A stretch of DNA of 64,000 nt, from the NCBI GenBank assembly GCA_016946835.1, contig JACVTC010000010.1:1046001-1110000 (forward strand). Direction: 5' to 3'. Shown one piece after another: positions 13,694 through 26,408 of this stretch. Source of the stretch: Neocallimastix lanati (nom. inval.). Taxonomy: Eukaryota; Neocallimastigomycota; Neocallimastigomycetes; Neocallimastigales; Neocallimastigaceae. Made by a program: the position numbers and the translations under genes. Under the pieces are notes generated by a model. It had not been told where the DNA came from. It saw only the letters and a list, made by a program, of their open reading frames with translations, and made no database searches. Within the stretch, counting starts at the first letter, position 1. Each line of letters opens with the position of its first letter.

Positions 13694-16338
13694 TTATTTT
13701 AAAATTAAAGGGAAATTCCAGAAAAGTCTGAAGACAATATACTATCTGAATCCTTATGTAGTAATAAATTAGAAAGTAATACCAATAATATTGAAGCAAA
13801 AACATCTGCTGGAATATACAATAAACCAACAGATATGAAATCAATGACAAATCAAATGAAACCAAATATAAAATTAGATACAACCAATATTTCTGCATCA
13901 ATGCAATCAAGTCCAGCAGTTTTTCCTAAATATAATTCATTATTTTCAAAAAATCAAAATATTAATTCTGGAGAAAATAACGAAAATCCACCGGATTGTT
14001 CAATTTTAAAAATTAAACAACAGCAAGTACAAATGAGGCAAAGACAAAGGTCTCAACAATCTCAAATTCAATTTCAGCAACAACAACAGCAACAGCTACA
14101 ACAAGAACAACAACTGCAACAACTACAACAGGAACAACTTCAACAGCAACAGCAGGAACAACTACAACAGAAACAACTACAGAAAGAGCAACAACAACAG
14201 AAGCAATTGCAACAACAGCAATTCCTACAACAACAACAATTACAACGGCAACAGCAACAGCAACAACAACAACAACAACAACTACAACTTCAACAACAAC
14301 TGCAACAAATGCAACATCAGCAACAACAGCTACAACAGCAGCAAGAACAACTACAATTACAACAACAATATCAATTAAATATGCATCATCAGCATCATCA
14401 TCATCATCATCATCATCGTCATACTTCTCAAGACGATTATAAAAATTCATTACAAATTCAACAGCAATTACAGCAACAACAACAACAGCAACCAAAACAA
14501 CAACAATCTTATTTTAATGCTCATTCACATTTAAAAATGAATTCAATAACTCCACCTTCTTCTATTGATAAAGATCATCATGAATCCGAAAAATTATATA
14601 AAAAAGCATTGCTAAATGAAATTAATTCATTAACAGATTCAATGGATCAATCACCTCTAAGTAAACAGAAATCTCTTAGTAGAAGTAAAATAGAACAGGA
14701 ACAAATGATAAAGTCTAGTAATTCTAAATTAAAAAATAAAATTTCTGGTTATTATAAGCAAGATGAAATACAAACCAATTTCCGAAGTCCAAAAACAATT
14801 AGTAAAACCAATAGTCCATTTAATCATGGAAACTCTTTATCAAATTCTTTATCCTTACAAAATAAAGTAAAATCAATATCACCTACCCCTTCCCCTATCT
14901 CTGCTAAATCTCAATCCTCATCTCAACTATTAGCTAATAATATTATGAAAAGTCATAGTCGTTCACCATCTAATTTATCATGTAATACCAGTAGAACTCG
15001 TTATTATTCTATTCAATTACCGAAGGATTCTACTACGAAAAGTGATGCCTATCATGGTAAAAATAATACTGAGGATATGGCTTATAATATAAAAAACGAT
15101 AATAAAAGATATGATATGGAAATAAATGATAATATATTGCAAAATTTTGTTCATCATAGTCATACTCATAGTCGTAATCACAGTCATAGTCATCATGAAA
15201 AAAAAGAAAAAGAATTAAATAATAGAAAGTCTCCTTCAATACCAAGTAAAGTTCAGAAATCTTTTATTGAAGATAAAATGAAGTAAGTATAAAATTTTTA
15301 TTTATTTATTTTTTATATAATTTATTTTATTTTTAAATATAAAATATTTAATTTTAATAGTTTGTAATAAACATGATTTTATAATTAATTTTTTAGATTA
15401 ATATTATATATATTTATGTATTATTTGAATTACTTTATTATTTTAAATATTTAAAAAAAAAAAAACTATTTAAATTAAAACTATTAATCATTATTAATTA
15501 CCCTTCCCCCCTTTTTTTTTTATTTTTTAATAATATAAATTATTATTTTAAATTTTTATTTTTTTTTGTTATTATTTATGTTACCTTTATATTAGAATAT
15601 TTTATTTTAAATACTGTAATAAACGAAGTTATAGTTTAGATGATTATTAAAAATGAATTATAATTTTTCATTTTTGATTTTTTTCTAAAAAAAAAAAAAA
15701 AAAGAAAAAAAATGGTTATTACATTTATTTATGACTTTTTTTTATAAAAAAAAAAAAAAATGGTTATTACATTTATTTATGATTTTTTTTTATAAAAAAA
15801 AAAAATTATTGAAAATTGTTTCACTAATTTTTAATATTAATTATTAAAAAAAAAAAAACTTCTCAAAAAAATTATATTTCAAATAGTTTAAATTATGATT
15901 ATTCAAATAAATATGTATACGAGGTAAAATATAAAGTAAGTATATTTACTTATGACATTGATCTTTATAAAATAAAAATTTAATAATTTAAATATTAATT
16001 TTTTTTTCTTTTTATTTTTTGAACTTAAAAATTTGCATTAAATAGAATATGTCAATGGAAAGACAAAAGAATAAAAAATATATAATGAATTCTAATGTAT
16101 TACCAAAGTAATTATAATTAAAAATTGTAATTTTGTATCAGAATTAACAATATTATTATATATTAAAAAGTTTTATAAAATTTTATAATTTATAATAATT
16201 AACTTTTTTTTTTTTTATTTTTTTTTTAATTTAATATATATATATATTTTATATATAATTCATAACAAAAGGCCACCACAAGATATCCCACCACCAGTAA
16301 AAATTAATCCAAGATTAAGAAAATTCATAAAACCATAA
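11305..16338 (+). CDS. Protein kinase, CK1 superfamily, tau-tubulin kinase (TTBK)-like, with Gln/His-rich tail
   Basis: Eight exons joined in frame: 11305-11343, 11465-11627, 12093-12195, 12887-13495, 13711-15282, 15887-15935, 16046-16107 and 16272-16338; 887 residues. The kinase domain spans about residues 8-305. It has the glycine loop LGKGAFGEIY, a VAVK lysine near 40, HRDIKPGNF with catalytic Asp about 142, the IDFGL Asp about 172, and GFRGTVAYASINAH. The KCYMIDFGL and DDLWSMFYMLVEF blocks and the VVKKKWKL start favour TTBK over classical CK1. Exon 5 codes for a low-complexity tail: interrupted polyQ about residues 408-525, a His run near 535, then Ser/Asn/Lys-rich sequence and a second His/Ser-rich patch. 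The short last exon ends PPPVKINPRLRKFIKP. The active-site residues look intact, so an active Ser/Thr kinase is expected. The second-last introns are the least certain. It converges on the F-box gene. Confidence 0.9.
14020..14420 (+). repeat. CAG/CAA-rich tract coding polyQ, ending in a CAT run coding polyHis
   Basis: Mixed CAA/CAG codons with interspersed Leu, Glu and Lys code an interrupted glutamine tract of about 115 residues. A CAT-dominated run (about 14386-14420) then codes for His. Codon mixing argues for protein-level retention rather than a single recent microsatellite expansion. The tract explains long spurious frames on the opposite strand. Confidence 0.9.
15704..15800. repeat. 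Tandem duplication of about 54 bp inside a kinase intron
   Basis: Two nearly identical copies of a unit containing TGGTTATTACATTTATTTAT, each followed by a T run and an A run, lie in the intron between kinase exons 5 and 6. Confidence 0.8.
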
Positions 16339-16665
16339 TAATAATATAATTCAGCAAATATTAAAAATTTTTTATATTTTTTATATAACCATTAGATATA
16401 TAAATATATATACATAAATTATCAAGTATTAAAAATTATATCTTTAGATATGATAATAATGATTATCCTTTCTCTTTTTTTTTTTTTTTTTTTTTTTATA
16501 AAATGATTTGCTATTTTTTATTTATATTTATTAGTATATATAATAATTATTTATATTTAATAAAAATCTAAATATTTATTTATAATTTTTTTTTTTTTTT
16601 GATGTTTATTCGTAATTGAATTTTTTTTTTTATATATATATAAAGAAAAAATATTTATCATTATA

Positions 16666-16709
<44 letters not shown>

Positions 16710-16829
16710 TTTTTATAATTTTACTATATATATTTAGATTTTTTTCTTTTTTTATTATTTTATTTTTTTTATTATTTTATTTTATTATTATTATTTTTTT
16801 CTTATGTATCTTTAAAAAGGAAGAAAAGA

Positions 16830-16862
<33 letters not shown>

Positions 16863-17088
16863 TTCATATTATTAAGAATTAATACGATAGTAAATTTATT
16901 AATTTGTAATAAAATTTAATATTTAATACATACATTATATAAATTATTTAAAATAATGTTAATTATTTTTGTTTTTTTTTAAATAAAAAAAATTATTGCC
17001 TGTTTGTATAAAAATATATTTTTTAAAAAAAGAAAAATAAATAAATAAAAAAAACTATATGACTATATTTATTTGTTAAATAAAATTA

Positions 17089-17119
<31 letters not shown>

Positions 17120-17410
17120 TATATGACTATTTTTATTTGTTAAATAAAATAAAAAAAAAATACTAATAATTATAAAAAAAAAACCTCTGATATATATATA
17201 CTTTTAAATATTGATATATTAATGAAAAAATAAATAAATAATTTTTTTTTTAAAATAAAATAATAAAAAAAAGTACAATTATTAATTAGTTTTGTATGTA
17301 TTATTATGCATAAAATTAAATGAAATTTTGATTTAAATAAATTTCTAAAAAAAAAAAATTAAAAAAATAAAAAAAAATTAATAATAATGGTCCTAATTGG
17401 ATAAAGATAT
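16339..17410. other. Intergenic, between convergent kinase and F-box genes
   Basis: Shared 3' flank. It contains an AAT microsatellite (about 16669-16708), a poly-A run (16832-16860) and a duplicated unit with CTATATGACTAT at about 17055 and 17119. No exon seen. Confidence 0.6.
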
Positions 17411-17690
17411 TTAATCTTTATTTTCTATGATTAAATCAATTTCTAAATCTTTTAATATATGTACTTTTTGATGATAATTTTCTTTAACATTCTTACAATC
17501 AGTAACAATCAAACGTTTCAAGGTCTATTTTTTTTTTTAAATAAATATATATATATATGTATAATTAATTAATATATTAATTAATGAAATTATAGATAAT
17601 AATTAAAGAAAGTTATAACAATTTTTTTTTTTTTTTAGGATATATATATTTATAACATGATGGTTTTTATATATTTAAAGTATTGATTTA

Positions 17691-17721
<31 letters not shown>

Positions 17722-19682
17722 CAAATAAATACTAAATTAATATCATAAGCATAATAAAAAAATCAAAAAAAAATTTTTTTATTATTGTTTATATTAACAA
17801 ACCTTCCATTTAGCTTCTGAAAATTTATATAGACCATCAAAAGTAAAATCGTTACAATCTTTTATCCAAATAGTATTTAGGCTAACAAGATTGGTCATAT
17901 GACCTAATGAATAATCTGTAAGACCAATGGGACCACAAAGTTGTAGAAATCGTATCTTTTTACCATACTGTGATAATTTCACTAAGGATTGACATTCCGG
18001 TGAGGAAGCTTTAAAATAATTTAATGGAATAGAGGATCGTTTAATTTGATTTGAATGATTATTAGATGATCTCCTGTCTTCTATTGTATTATTACCATGA
18101 CGACCATTATTATTATTATTATTATTATTGTTATTGCTATTATTATTACTATTATAATTGTTGTTATTGTTATTGTCATTATTAGGTATACGAAGTCTAC
18201 TATTGACTTCATGATCATCATTATGATTATCATCATCATCACCATTAAATAATGAATTTTGGAAGGGTTGAGATACAGTTAATTGGACTATAATTAATTC
18301 AGGACAATTTATAAGGGAACAAATGGTTTTTGGATAAGTATTAGGGAATGATAAAGAAATCCATCTTAAAGATGTACAATAAATTCCAATATTTTGTAAA
18401 TCAGAATCTTGGAAATATTCTTTTGAATTTAATTCTAATTCAACAATACTATGAGATAATATAGTACCCTCATACTCTTTTATCGGATTATATAGATGAT
18501 TAATAGTTTTCTTTCCTTTCACAATTTTATTCTTAAAATTAGTTTCGGAAATTTTAGCACTTTCAATTGGATCATAGATTAAATTTTTTGTTTTATTTTT
18601 TATTTTATTTCCTCTAAATAATTTTTTAAATTGATTTGAAAAATTGGCCTTCTTCATATCCGTTAAATTTAAATCTTTTAATTTCATTTCAGATATAGCA
18701 TTTAGTAATTTATTTGTAACGGTTGGTTCATATAATGACAATTCCAATAAAGTTCCTTTTAAATGATGCAATTTTTCTATTCCTATATTGTTTAAATCAG
18801 TGGCATTCATTTCAATACTTTGAATTTTTTTACATCTTGATTCAATTTTTGATATTATTTCATTGGAATCATAAATGGATGCCTTTTGTAAAAAGCGAAT
18901 ACTGGTCACATTGGGTTTACATATTTGATCAATAGTACTTTCTGTTATGGATAAGCCACAATGAAGAGTTAATTCTAATTTTTCTAATTTTTCTAAACAT
19001 TGACTTGATTCAACAAATGACGCTTTGTATTTTTATATTTTTTATTTTTATTTTTTTTTTTTTAAAGAATTATATTATATGATTTTTATTTTGTATAGAT
19101 ACACATATATAAGTATGTTTATATAATATAACAATAGATATTATATGAATATAAATATATAATTAAATATTTTTTTTTTTCATATATTAATTCAAATATT
19201 TAAAAGCTTATAGACTTACCCCAAGCATTATCATATAAAAGTAAACTTAATTCTTTAAGTTTCGTACATCCATCTAAAAGGGTTTTCAAACTATTATTCG
19301 TCCAATCAATTAAAACCATCTTTTATATTATTATTATTATTACATATATATATATAATTAGTATTGATATTTATTTTATTTAAAATTATTTTTAATATCA
19401 TTTATTATTTAATATATATATATATTATTATTATTATTATTATTTTTTTACATCAAGACATAATGTTTCTAATAGTGGGCAATAGTTTACTAAATCATTC
19501 ATTCTCCAAACACAGAATTTTGGAAGTCTAAATTGTGATTTTCCTATATAACAATAAAAACAACAACCACATTAATAATCATAATAATAATAATTTATAT
19601 TTATATTTACATATATAAATTTTATAAAATAAAGTTAAGTTTCATAATAAATAAGTAATAATTTAATAGATATAATAATAAA

Positions 19683-19741
<59 letters not shown>

Positions 19742-20527
19742 AATAAAATCTAATAAAATTAAAATATTTATATTAAATATATATATATATATATATATAA
19801 TTTTACCATGTTCTCCTATAACTAATTTTCTGATAGGTAAAATACCTCTATTTCTAAAATCTCCAAGATAACTCCAGAAATAACTTCTTATATGAAAACA
19901 TCCTAATACTTTAACTGTTTCTAATTCTGGTAATTTTAATAAATGTCTTAATCCTTCTTCTGTAATATTAGAAAGATAGGATAAATCTAAGTATTTAAGA
20001 TGGGGTAAATAATCAGATATAATTTTAAGGGATAAATCATTAATTTGATCACAGTAACAAAGATCCAATGAGTCAAGATTTGGTAATTTTTTTAAATAAT
20101 AAATTGAAAAGGCGTCAATATGTTTGCAAGAAGTTAAATTAATTCGTCTCAATTTGGAACAACAATTCAATACTTCTTCTTTCTCAAATATCGATAAATC
20201 ATCAATTACTGTAATAGATAAATCAATTTTTTTTAATGAATAAAATCGACGATTTCTTTTCGGATTATTTAAAAGAAATTCCAGATTATCAAGAATTGGG
20301 AAATCATTATCATATTTACCCCCTTTGAAGTTATATATGTATATTTATAATAATTTTTTTCAAATTTATAATATTATATATATAATTATTATTATCATTA
20401 AGAATTTGATAAAATTACATAATTTATTATTATTCGATTATGATTATTAATATATATATATATGCATATATACACATATAAATATATTAAGATTATTATA
20501 ATATATATTATAGTAATAAAAAGCATA

Positions 20528-20574
<47 letters not shown>

Positions 20575-21177
20575 TATATTTATTTAAATACCTCCAATAG
20601 TATTTTTTTTTGATAAATTTAAATTTTCCCATAATTCTTCTGCAGAATAAAATACTGAATATAATAATTTTGATACTTGACATATTCGACCTAATGATTT
20701 AATATCAATTAAAGATCCAATTTGAATTAATATTTCATTGGGTAAATTATAAAGATGATAAGTATATTCATTTGAATTATTGATTTTTGTATTGGATATG
20801 GGGAATGTACATTGACATATTGAATGATCATTATTTATAATAATATTGTTGTCTTCGTTTATATTAATATTTTGTTTTAAATCATCATTATTACTATTAC
20901 TGTTATCATAAGAATTGATGTTATTGAGAGTCTGAGAACTTGATGAAGAGGATAGGTTAGCAAAAGTGGAAGGTGATAAAGGATTATCCTCTGAATCTAT
21001 ATTATTCAACGAGGATGTATTATTTTCATTATTTTGAATATTAGTTACTGTGCCTTCAAAATTTTGCTTGTCCTCATTTTCATCATTAATTTCAGAATTT
21101 GTATTTAAATTATTTAAATTTGTAGTATTAATTGTTAATGGATTCGTTGTGGTTTCGAAATTTTCAATTATATTCAT
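17411..21177 (-). CDS. F-box / leucine-rich-repeat protein
   Basis: Six exons, closing in frame: 20592-21177, 19807-20322, 19452-19543, 19220-19319, 17803-19022 and 17411-17524; 875 residues. Residues 1-140 are Asn/Ser/Thr-rich and probably disordered. An F-box follows at about 143-188 (LYNLPNEILIQIGSLIDIKSL, shortened here to LPNEILIQIGSLID, then ICQVSKLLYSVFYSAEELWENL). Leucine-rich repeats of the cysteine-containing type then run through exons 2-6, for example LRRINLTSCKHID, LDSLDLCYCDQINDLSLK and LKYLDLSYLSNITEEGL, giving the GRR1/FBXL pattern. A long Asn-rich insert, interrupted by other residues, lies near + strand 18090-18240. By family, such proteins recruit substrates to SCF ubiquitin ligases through Skp1; the substrate is unknown. 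The start is the first Met of the open frame. Ends IDLIIENKD. Confidence 0.87.
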
Positions 21178-21252
21178 TATTAAAAAATAAATAAAAAAAA
21201 AACCTTTTTTTTTTTTATTCCTTTATTAAGTAAATAAGTAAATATGTTTAAT

Positions 21253-21302
<50 letters not shown>

Positions 21303-21730
21303 TAATAATAAAATACTTATATAAAATGAAAGTTATAAGGCGAAACAAAATTAATAAAATAAACGATAAACAAAAAATTACAATATCATATATAATATTT
21401 TATTTTAGTTGTATATTAATGAAAGTAAACCTCAAGAAGATAAATGAATAATTAGACGAATAAATTAATTTTCTGCAATTTAATATTGAAAACATATGTA
21501 ATGATAAAATATTGATATATTTATGGAATAATTAATAATTAACTGCTAAACTTGAATTTAATTAAAATATGCATTTATTAATTAACATTTATTTTATTTA
21601 ATCATAAAATTGTTTTACTTAATTTTTTATTTTTTTTATAACTTTTATCAAGATAGTAACATATTCAAGTATTTCATTTTTTTAAGAAAAAAAAAAATAA
21701 AATTAAAATTAAAATTAAAAAAAAGAAAAA
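21178..21730. other. Upstream region of the F-box gene
   Basis: AT-rich DNA with an AAT microsatellite at about 21257-21300. No gene recognised. Confidence 0.55.
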
Positions 21731-21921
21731 AATAAAATAAAATAAAATAAAATAAAATAAAATAAAATAAAATAAAATAAAATAAAATAAAATAAAATAA
21801 AATAAAATAAAATAAAATAAAATAAAATAAAATAAAATAAAATAAAATAAAATAAAATAAAATAAAATAAAATAAAATAAAATAAAATAAAATAAAATAA
21901 AATAAAATAAAATAAAATAAA
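21731..21921. repeat. Pentanucleotide array (TAAAA)n, about 38 copies
   Basis: Near-perfect tandem repeats, the reverse complement of the array at 7942-8108. The long minus-strand reading frame here is only the repeat read in frame. Confidence 0.97.
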
Positions 21922-23570
21922 AAATTAAATATAAGTTTTTTTTTTTATTTTGGTTATTATTATTATTTAAATATATATATATATATATATTTATAAAAAA
22001 AATGATCATTTTTATTGATAAAAATAGTTATTTTTTATTAATTATTTAAAAATAAAATATTTTTTTTTTATAAAAAAAAAAGTTCTATTATGGTAATGTG
22101 ATGAAATTTTAATATTCGGTAGATTATTAAATTTATTATCTCTTATTTTATTATATATATAATTAAAAAAAAATTTTTTTTTTAAAAAAAATTAAATATA
22201 ATAAAATAAAATATAAAAAATATAAATAAAAATAAAATAAAAAATAATAAAAAAATAAAAAATAATAATAAAAAAAAAAAAAAAATAAAAAAAATACAAT
22301 TATTAATGATTAAGGTATTGATTTAAAAAAAAAAAAAAAAAAAAATCATTAAATTACAAATATCTAAAAATATAGTTAAGATTTATATTATTTTTCATTT
22401 ATTCTATAAATTAATAATTGTAATAAATTAATAATATGAATGATTAACTTTAAAATAATGATTATAATATTTGATTAATAACAGAATAATGATCAATTAT
22501 AAAATATAAAAATAAACTGCTTTAATTAAATTTTGGTAACAAAAATCTATATATATAATTATAATAATGATTATTTTATCATCTGAATTTTTTTATAATT
22601 AGAATAATTAATTTTTTTACCAGAAAAGTTTTTTTTTTTTTTTTTTTTTTTTATTTAAAAAATACTTTGGCCTATTATTGTTGTTTATTTTTATTCCTAT
22701 TAATAATTTAAAAATTAAAAAATCAACTTAATTATTTAATTCTCTCTGATAAAATACTTTGATTTCTATTGTATAATTATTTTCTTCTAATTATATATAT
22801 ATATATTTATATATATAAATTATTGAAAAAAAAAATAAAAATTGATTTTTTTTAATTTTTTTAATAAAAAAATATGAACATAGTTAACATTATAACTGAA
22901 ATGATTGTTTAAATTATTTATTATTTTTTTTATCTTTCAATAAAATTTTTTTTTGACTTTTTATTGTTATTTATTTTTTGTTTCGTACTATTAACATTTT
23001 AAAAGTTAATTAATCATCTAAATTATGATAACCTGCTAGAAATAAAGTTTATCATATTAAATTATATCTTAAAGTTATATTAAAATCTTATATTTATATT
23101 TTTTATTAATAAATATTTTATATTTTGATATGCAATATATCTGTGGCTTATATATAATTTACAACAAATATCTTCATAAATTATTAAATTTATATTAATT
23201 TATTAAATTTATTGTATATTAAATTAAATAATAAATATTTAGTAAAAATGAAAATTGTATCATTATTTTTAAAAATAAATAAATAAATCATAATGAAAAA
23301 ATGTTCATATTAAATTTCAATTTACAGAATAACTTACTATAATCATAGAATAATAAAAAAAATATCAATTAAAATTTATTAAGGAAATTTAACCAAATAT
23401 TTATTAATTATGGATTATGATATTGAATGCATTTATTATGAGGTGTTTTATTTCATAAAGATGAATTTCAAAACGTGGTTTTATAGAAAATATGGAATAT
23501 TAAATAAACTTATATATAAAGGTGGCTCAAATTAATATTATTACATCATTATTATTTTATTATAACAATA

Positions 23571-23608
<38 letters not shown>

Positions 23609-23700
23609 TTTATTAATTAATTAATTACATTTATTATTTATTGTATTTATTAACTTTAAATTATTCAATTTATAGCAACTATATTTTTCAAAGTTTCATT
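21922..23700. other. Gene-free AT-rich stretch
   Basis: A/T-dominated DNA with homopolymer runs and an ATT microsatellite (about 23572-23610). A 41-codon frame starts at 23410 but is not convincing. This is the 3' flank of the dockerin pseudogene. Confidence 0.55.
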
Positions 23701-25440
23701 TTAGTTTTGTGGAGGAAGCTTAATAGCATATCCACCACCATTCATAATATGAACCTTTAATTCAATGTCTTGAGTAACATTTTCTTGAGTTACTATTTTT
23801 AGTGCTTGACGATCATTACCACTTTCTTTATAGATAGTAACTGTATACTTCTTATTGCTATCTAAAAATGCTGGTTTTCATTTCATATCTCTTGCATTAA
23901 CACTAACACCAGCTGCAAACCAGCGATCTCCGGTTCTTCTGGCAAGATTATAATATCTACCAACTTCTCCATTAATAAACTTTAATCCATCCAGTTGGAC
24001 CTCCTAAAATCCAAGGAAACTGCTGCTGAAGTACTCCAAGAAGCAAACTGTCCTACGGTAAGGTAAGGTACCTCCACCACTAATTGGTGTATTATTATTT
24101 AAAAATATCATTTAGTGTCTTCATTCCAAATCCACTCATCATGATATTGGCGTTGTTACGGCTAGATAAGGCTGACTTGGCATTGGCATTGGCAATCATC
24201 CAATCATTATAAATATGGTTACCACTTTTATTTCACGAAATGAAATATTCCATCCAACGTCCTAAAATACCTATACCACCACAACTGTCGGCTTCATTCT
24301 ATTCATGATTAAGAAAACGCTCATCTCCATTTTGTTGTTGAATGACTTCTACATAATTAATGACTTTAGTAGCTACATCTAAATACTTACTATCGTTAGT
24401 ATGCTTGTTAACCATAATAGCACCACCTGCAACTTGATTACCTTTACAATAGTATCCGTCGTGACAAAATTGGGTCTCCTCCATTAACAGATTCAAGATA
24501 ATCAACAGTACTACTATTATCATTAAGAATATGACTAATCATCCAATCTAATGTTTTCTTGGCAATAGTTGTAGTATTTATTTTTCATTTCCAGTTGCAA
24601 TACCTAAGAAACCTCCTGGATCTCCAGCTGCGATGTAAAGTCTTGGGGGTAGCAATACTTATCTATAAAAGATCATCATTATATTCATTCCAATACCAAT
24701 TTTCTCCTTTGTTTATCTAAGAATCCATCATAAAATTGTTCTGCAATATCAAGATATTTCTCATCACCAAGTTGCTCATAGACATCAATAATAACTTCAA
24801 GTATTTCAGCTGATATATAATAATCTTGATCTGACTTTAGTTTTCCTAATGTTTTTCCATTCTTTTCTTCATTATAATAGAATGCATTAATTCAACTATC
24901 AATAGTTAATCTTGCCTCTGGGTTTTCCTTTTCTTAGAGATTACAGATGTAACTTCCTCTGGTTGGTTTTCTACTTCTTCGATTTCGAATTCTTCAGTTA
25001 AGAATTTTTCAGTTTCGAATTCCTCATTTCGTAATAGTACTAGTAGTGATGACTTTTGGCTACAGTTGACTTGATGGTAGTAGTTGTTCGGTTGATTGAT
25101 GCGCATATATCTTTAATACCACAACCATATTCCATGTTCAACACCCCAATCACCATTGTCATCAATATAAATAACATTACAACCAATACAACAAGCATAT
25201 CCTAATTTCTCAGAAAAACAATTTTACTTTTGATTTATCATAAAATGATGGGATAATACCGCACCAGTCGTTGTATTCTACACCCCAATCACCATCTTCA
25301 TCTTGATATAATATATCATTGGTAGATGTACAGTAATTATATCCAATTAATTCAAATGTATATATTTCTTTATTTGTTATTTGATTATCGTCACAGACCT
25401 TTATGACATTTAAAGATGATAATAAACTTACTTTCTTAAT
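23701..25440 (-). pseudogene. Dockerin-bearing glycoside hydrolase pseudogene (GH76-like core, GH97-C-like tail)
   Basis: Read on the minus strand with frame changes. Near 25.25-25.35 kb is ELIGYNYCTSTNDILY followed by DEDGDWGVEYNDWCGI; near 25.11-25.22 kb is a second unit, LGYACCIGCNVIYIDDNGDW. These are two fungal dockerins (CBM10-like fold) that would plug the enzyme into a fungal cellulosome. A Ser/Thr/Glu-rich linker follows, then a helical catalytic region: ISAEILEVIIDVYEQLGDEK, NWYWNEYNDDLLW, CKGNQVAGGAIMVNKHT, CGGIGILGRWMEYFI, DWMIANANAKSAL. This pattern resembles GH76 alpha-1,6-mannanases, with NDD as a candidate acidic pair. The C-terminus (ARRTGDRWFAAGVSVNARD ... GGGYAIKLPPQN, stop at 23701-23703) resembles the C-terminal beta domain of GH97. 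At least eight frameshifts or stops break it. Dockerin assignment is secure; catalytic family is inference. Its higher GC stands out from the flanks. Confidence 0.8.
25110..25360 (-). other. Two tandem fungal dockerin domains
   Basis: Both units carry the GDWGVE signature and paired cysteines of fungal dockerins. The first reads CTSTNDILYQDEDGDWGVEY, then NDWCGI; the second has CCIGCNVIYIDDNGDWGVEH and then GIW, where WCGI is disrupted by a frameshift. They are N-terminal in the pseudogene. The module is known from anaerobic gut fungi and is the best taxonomic clue in the window. Confidence 0.9.
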
Positions 25441-26408
25441 TAATAAAAATAATAAATTATAAGAGTAATAAAAAAAAATGTTTAAAAAAATTAAGTTAAT
25501 TGATTATAAAAATGTATTTAAATTTTTAATAAATCAAATAGTTATTACACTTCCATTAAAAAATTAATTTCATTAATAAATAAAAATTATAACAATGATA
25601 TTATTTTAAATTTTGTTTAATAAAATATTTATAATATTCAAATAGCAAAATTTATTGAAATATTATTTAATCGTTATTAAATTATTTACTTAATTTTATT
25701 ATTATGATTAAATATATTTATTTAAAAATATTTAATTTTAAATATATATTTTAATACTTTTTTTGTTAAAATAAATAACATTTAATAATATTTAATTTTA
25801 AAGATATATTTCAATATTTATATTTTTTTATTTATAATAATTTGTTCGTTTGCTTTAGTTGTTTCACTTTTTTTTCAAAATTTGGATTTTTTTTCCATGT
25901 TTTAATGGTTAAAAATAAAATATATTTAATTTTTTAAAAATTTATTATTTATTCATTTAATTTTGTATTATTAATTTTATTTAGTTTTTACTTAATTCAT
26001 TTTTTTTTAATGTAATAATTTAAAATAAAATGTTTATGATGAAATTTTTATCTTGTTATTATTTATTTCTTGCTTTTATTTATTTATTTACATTTATTTA
26101 TAAAAAAAGCTTATAAATGTGGGGCGGTAAATTAAAATTAAATTTTTACTTATAAGCCACGTTCCGAAAACATTCATATTTTTTATGTATAATTTTTATA
26201 TTTAATTATTAATAATTATAACCTCTATGATATATATACTATTAATGCTTAATGTTTAAATTATTTAAAATATTGATTGGTTATCCTTAAATATAACTAA
26301 AATTCATTTAAATTTTTAAAGAAAGAAAAAATGATGGTAAGGTAGAATAATAATGGTTTTAAAGTAATAGTTTAAAATAATTAATTAAATAAAAAAAAAA
26401 TTGCAATT
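25441..26408. promoter_or_regulatory. Divergent intergenic region between hydrolase pseudogene and SEN15
   Basis: AT-rich apart from GTGGGGCGG at 26119-26127, which sits inside an inverted repeat: GCTTATAA 26109-26116 with TTATAAGC 26150-26157, followed by CCAC. The GC core after an A/T run matches the SYGGRG pattern bound by Mig1/CreA-type carbon-catabolite repressors. It lies about 0.7 kb upstream of the pseudogene and 0.25 kb upstream of SEN15. Binding is speculative. Confidence 0.3.

Noticed and set aside
14013..14495. 160-codon minus-strand frame rich in Val/Ala/Asp
   Set aside because: It is the complement of the CAA/CAG tract in the kinase gene, with no independent coding features.
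23410..23535. 41-codon frame starting MDYDIECIYYEVF
   Set aside because: Too short, no splice-linked partner, no recognised family; may be a chance frame.
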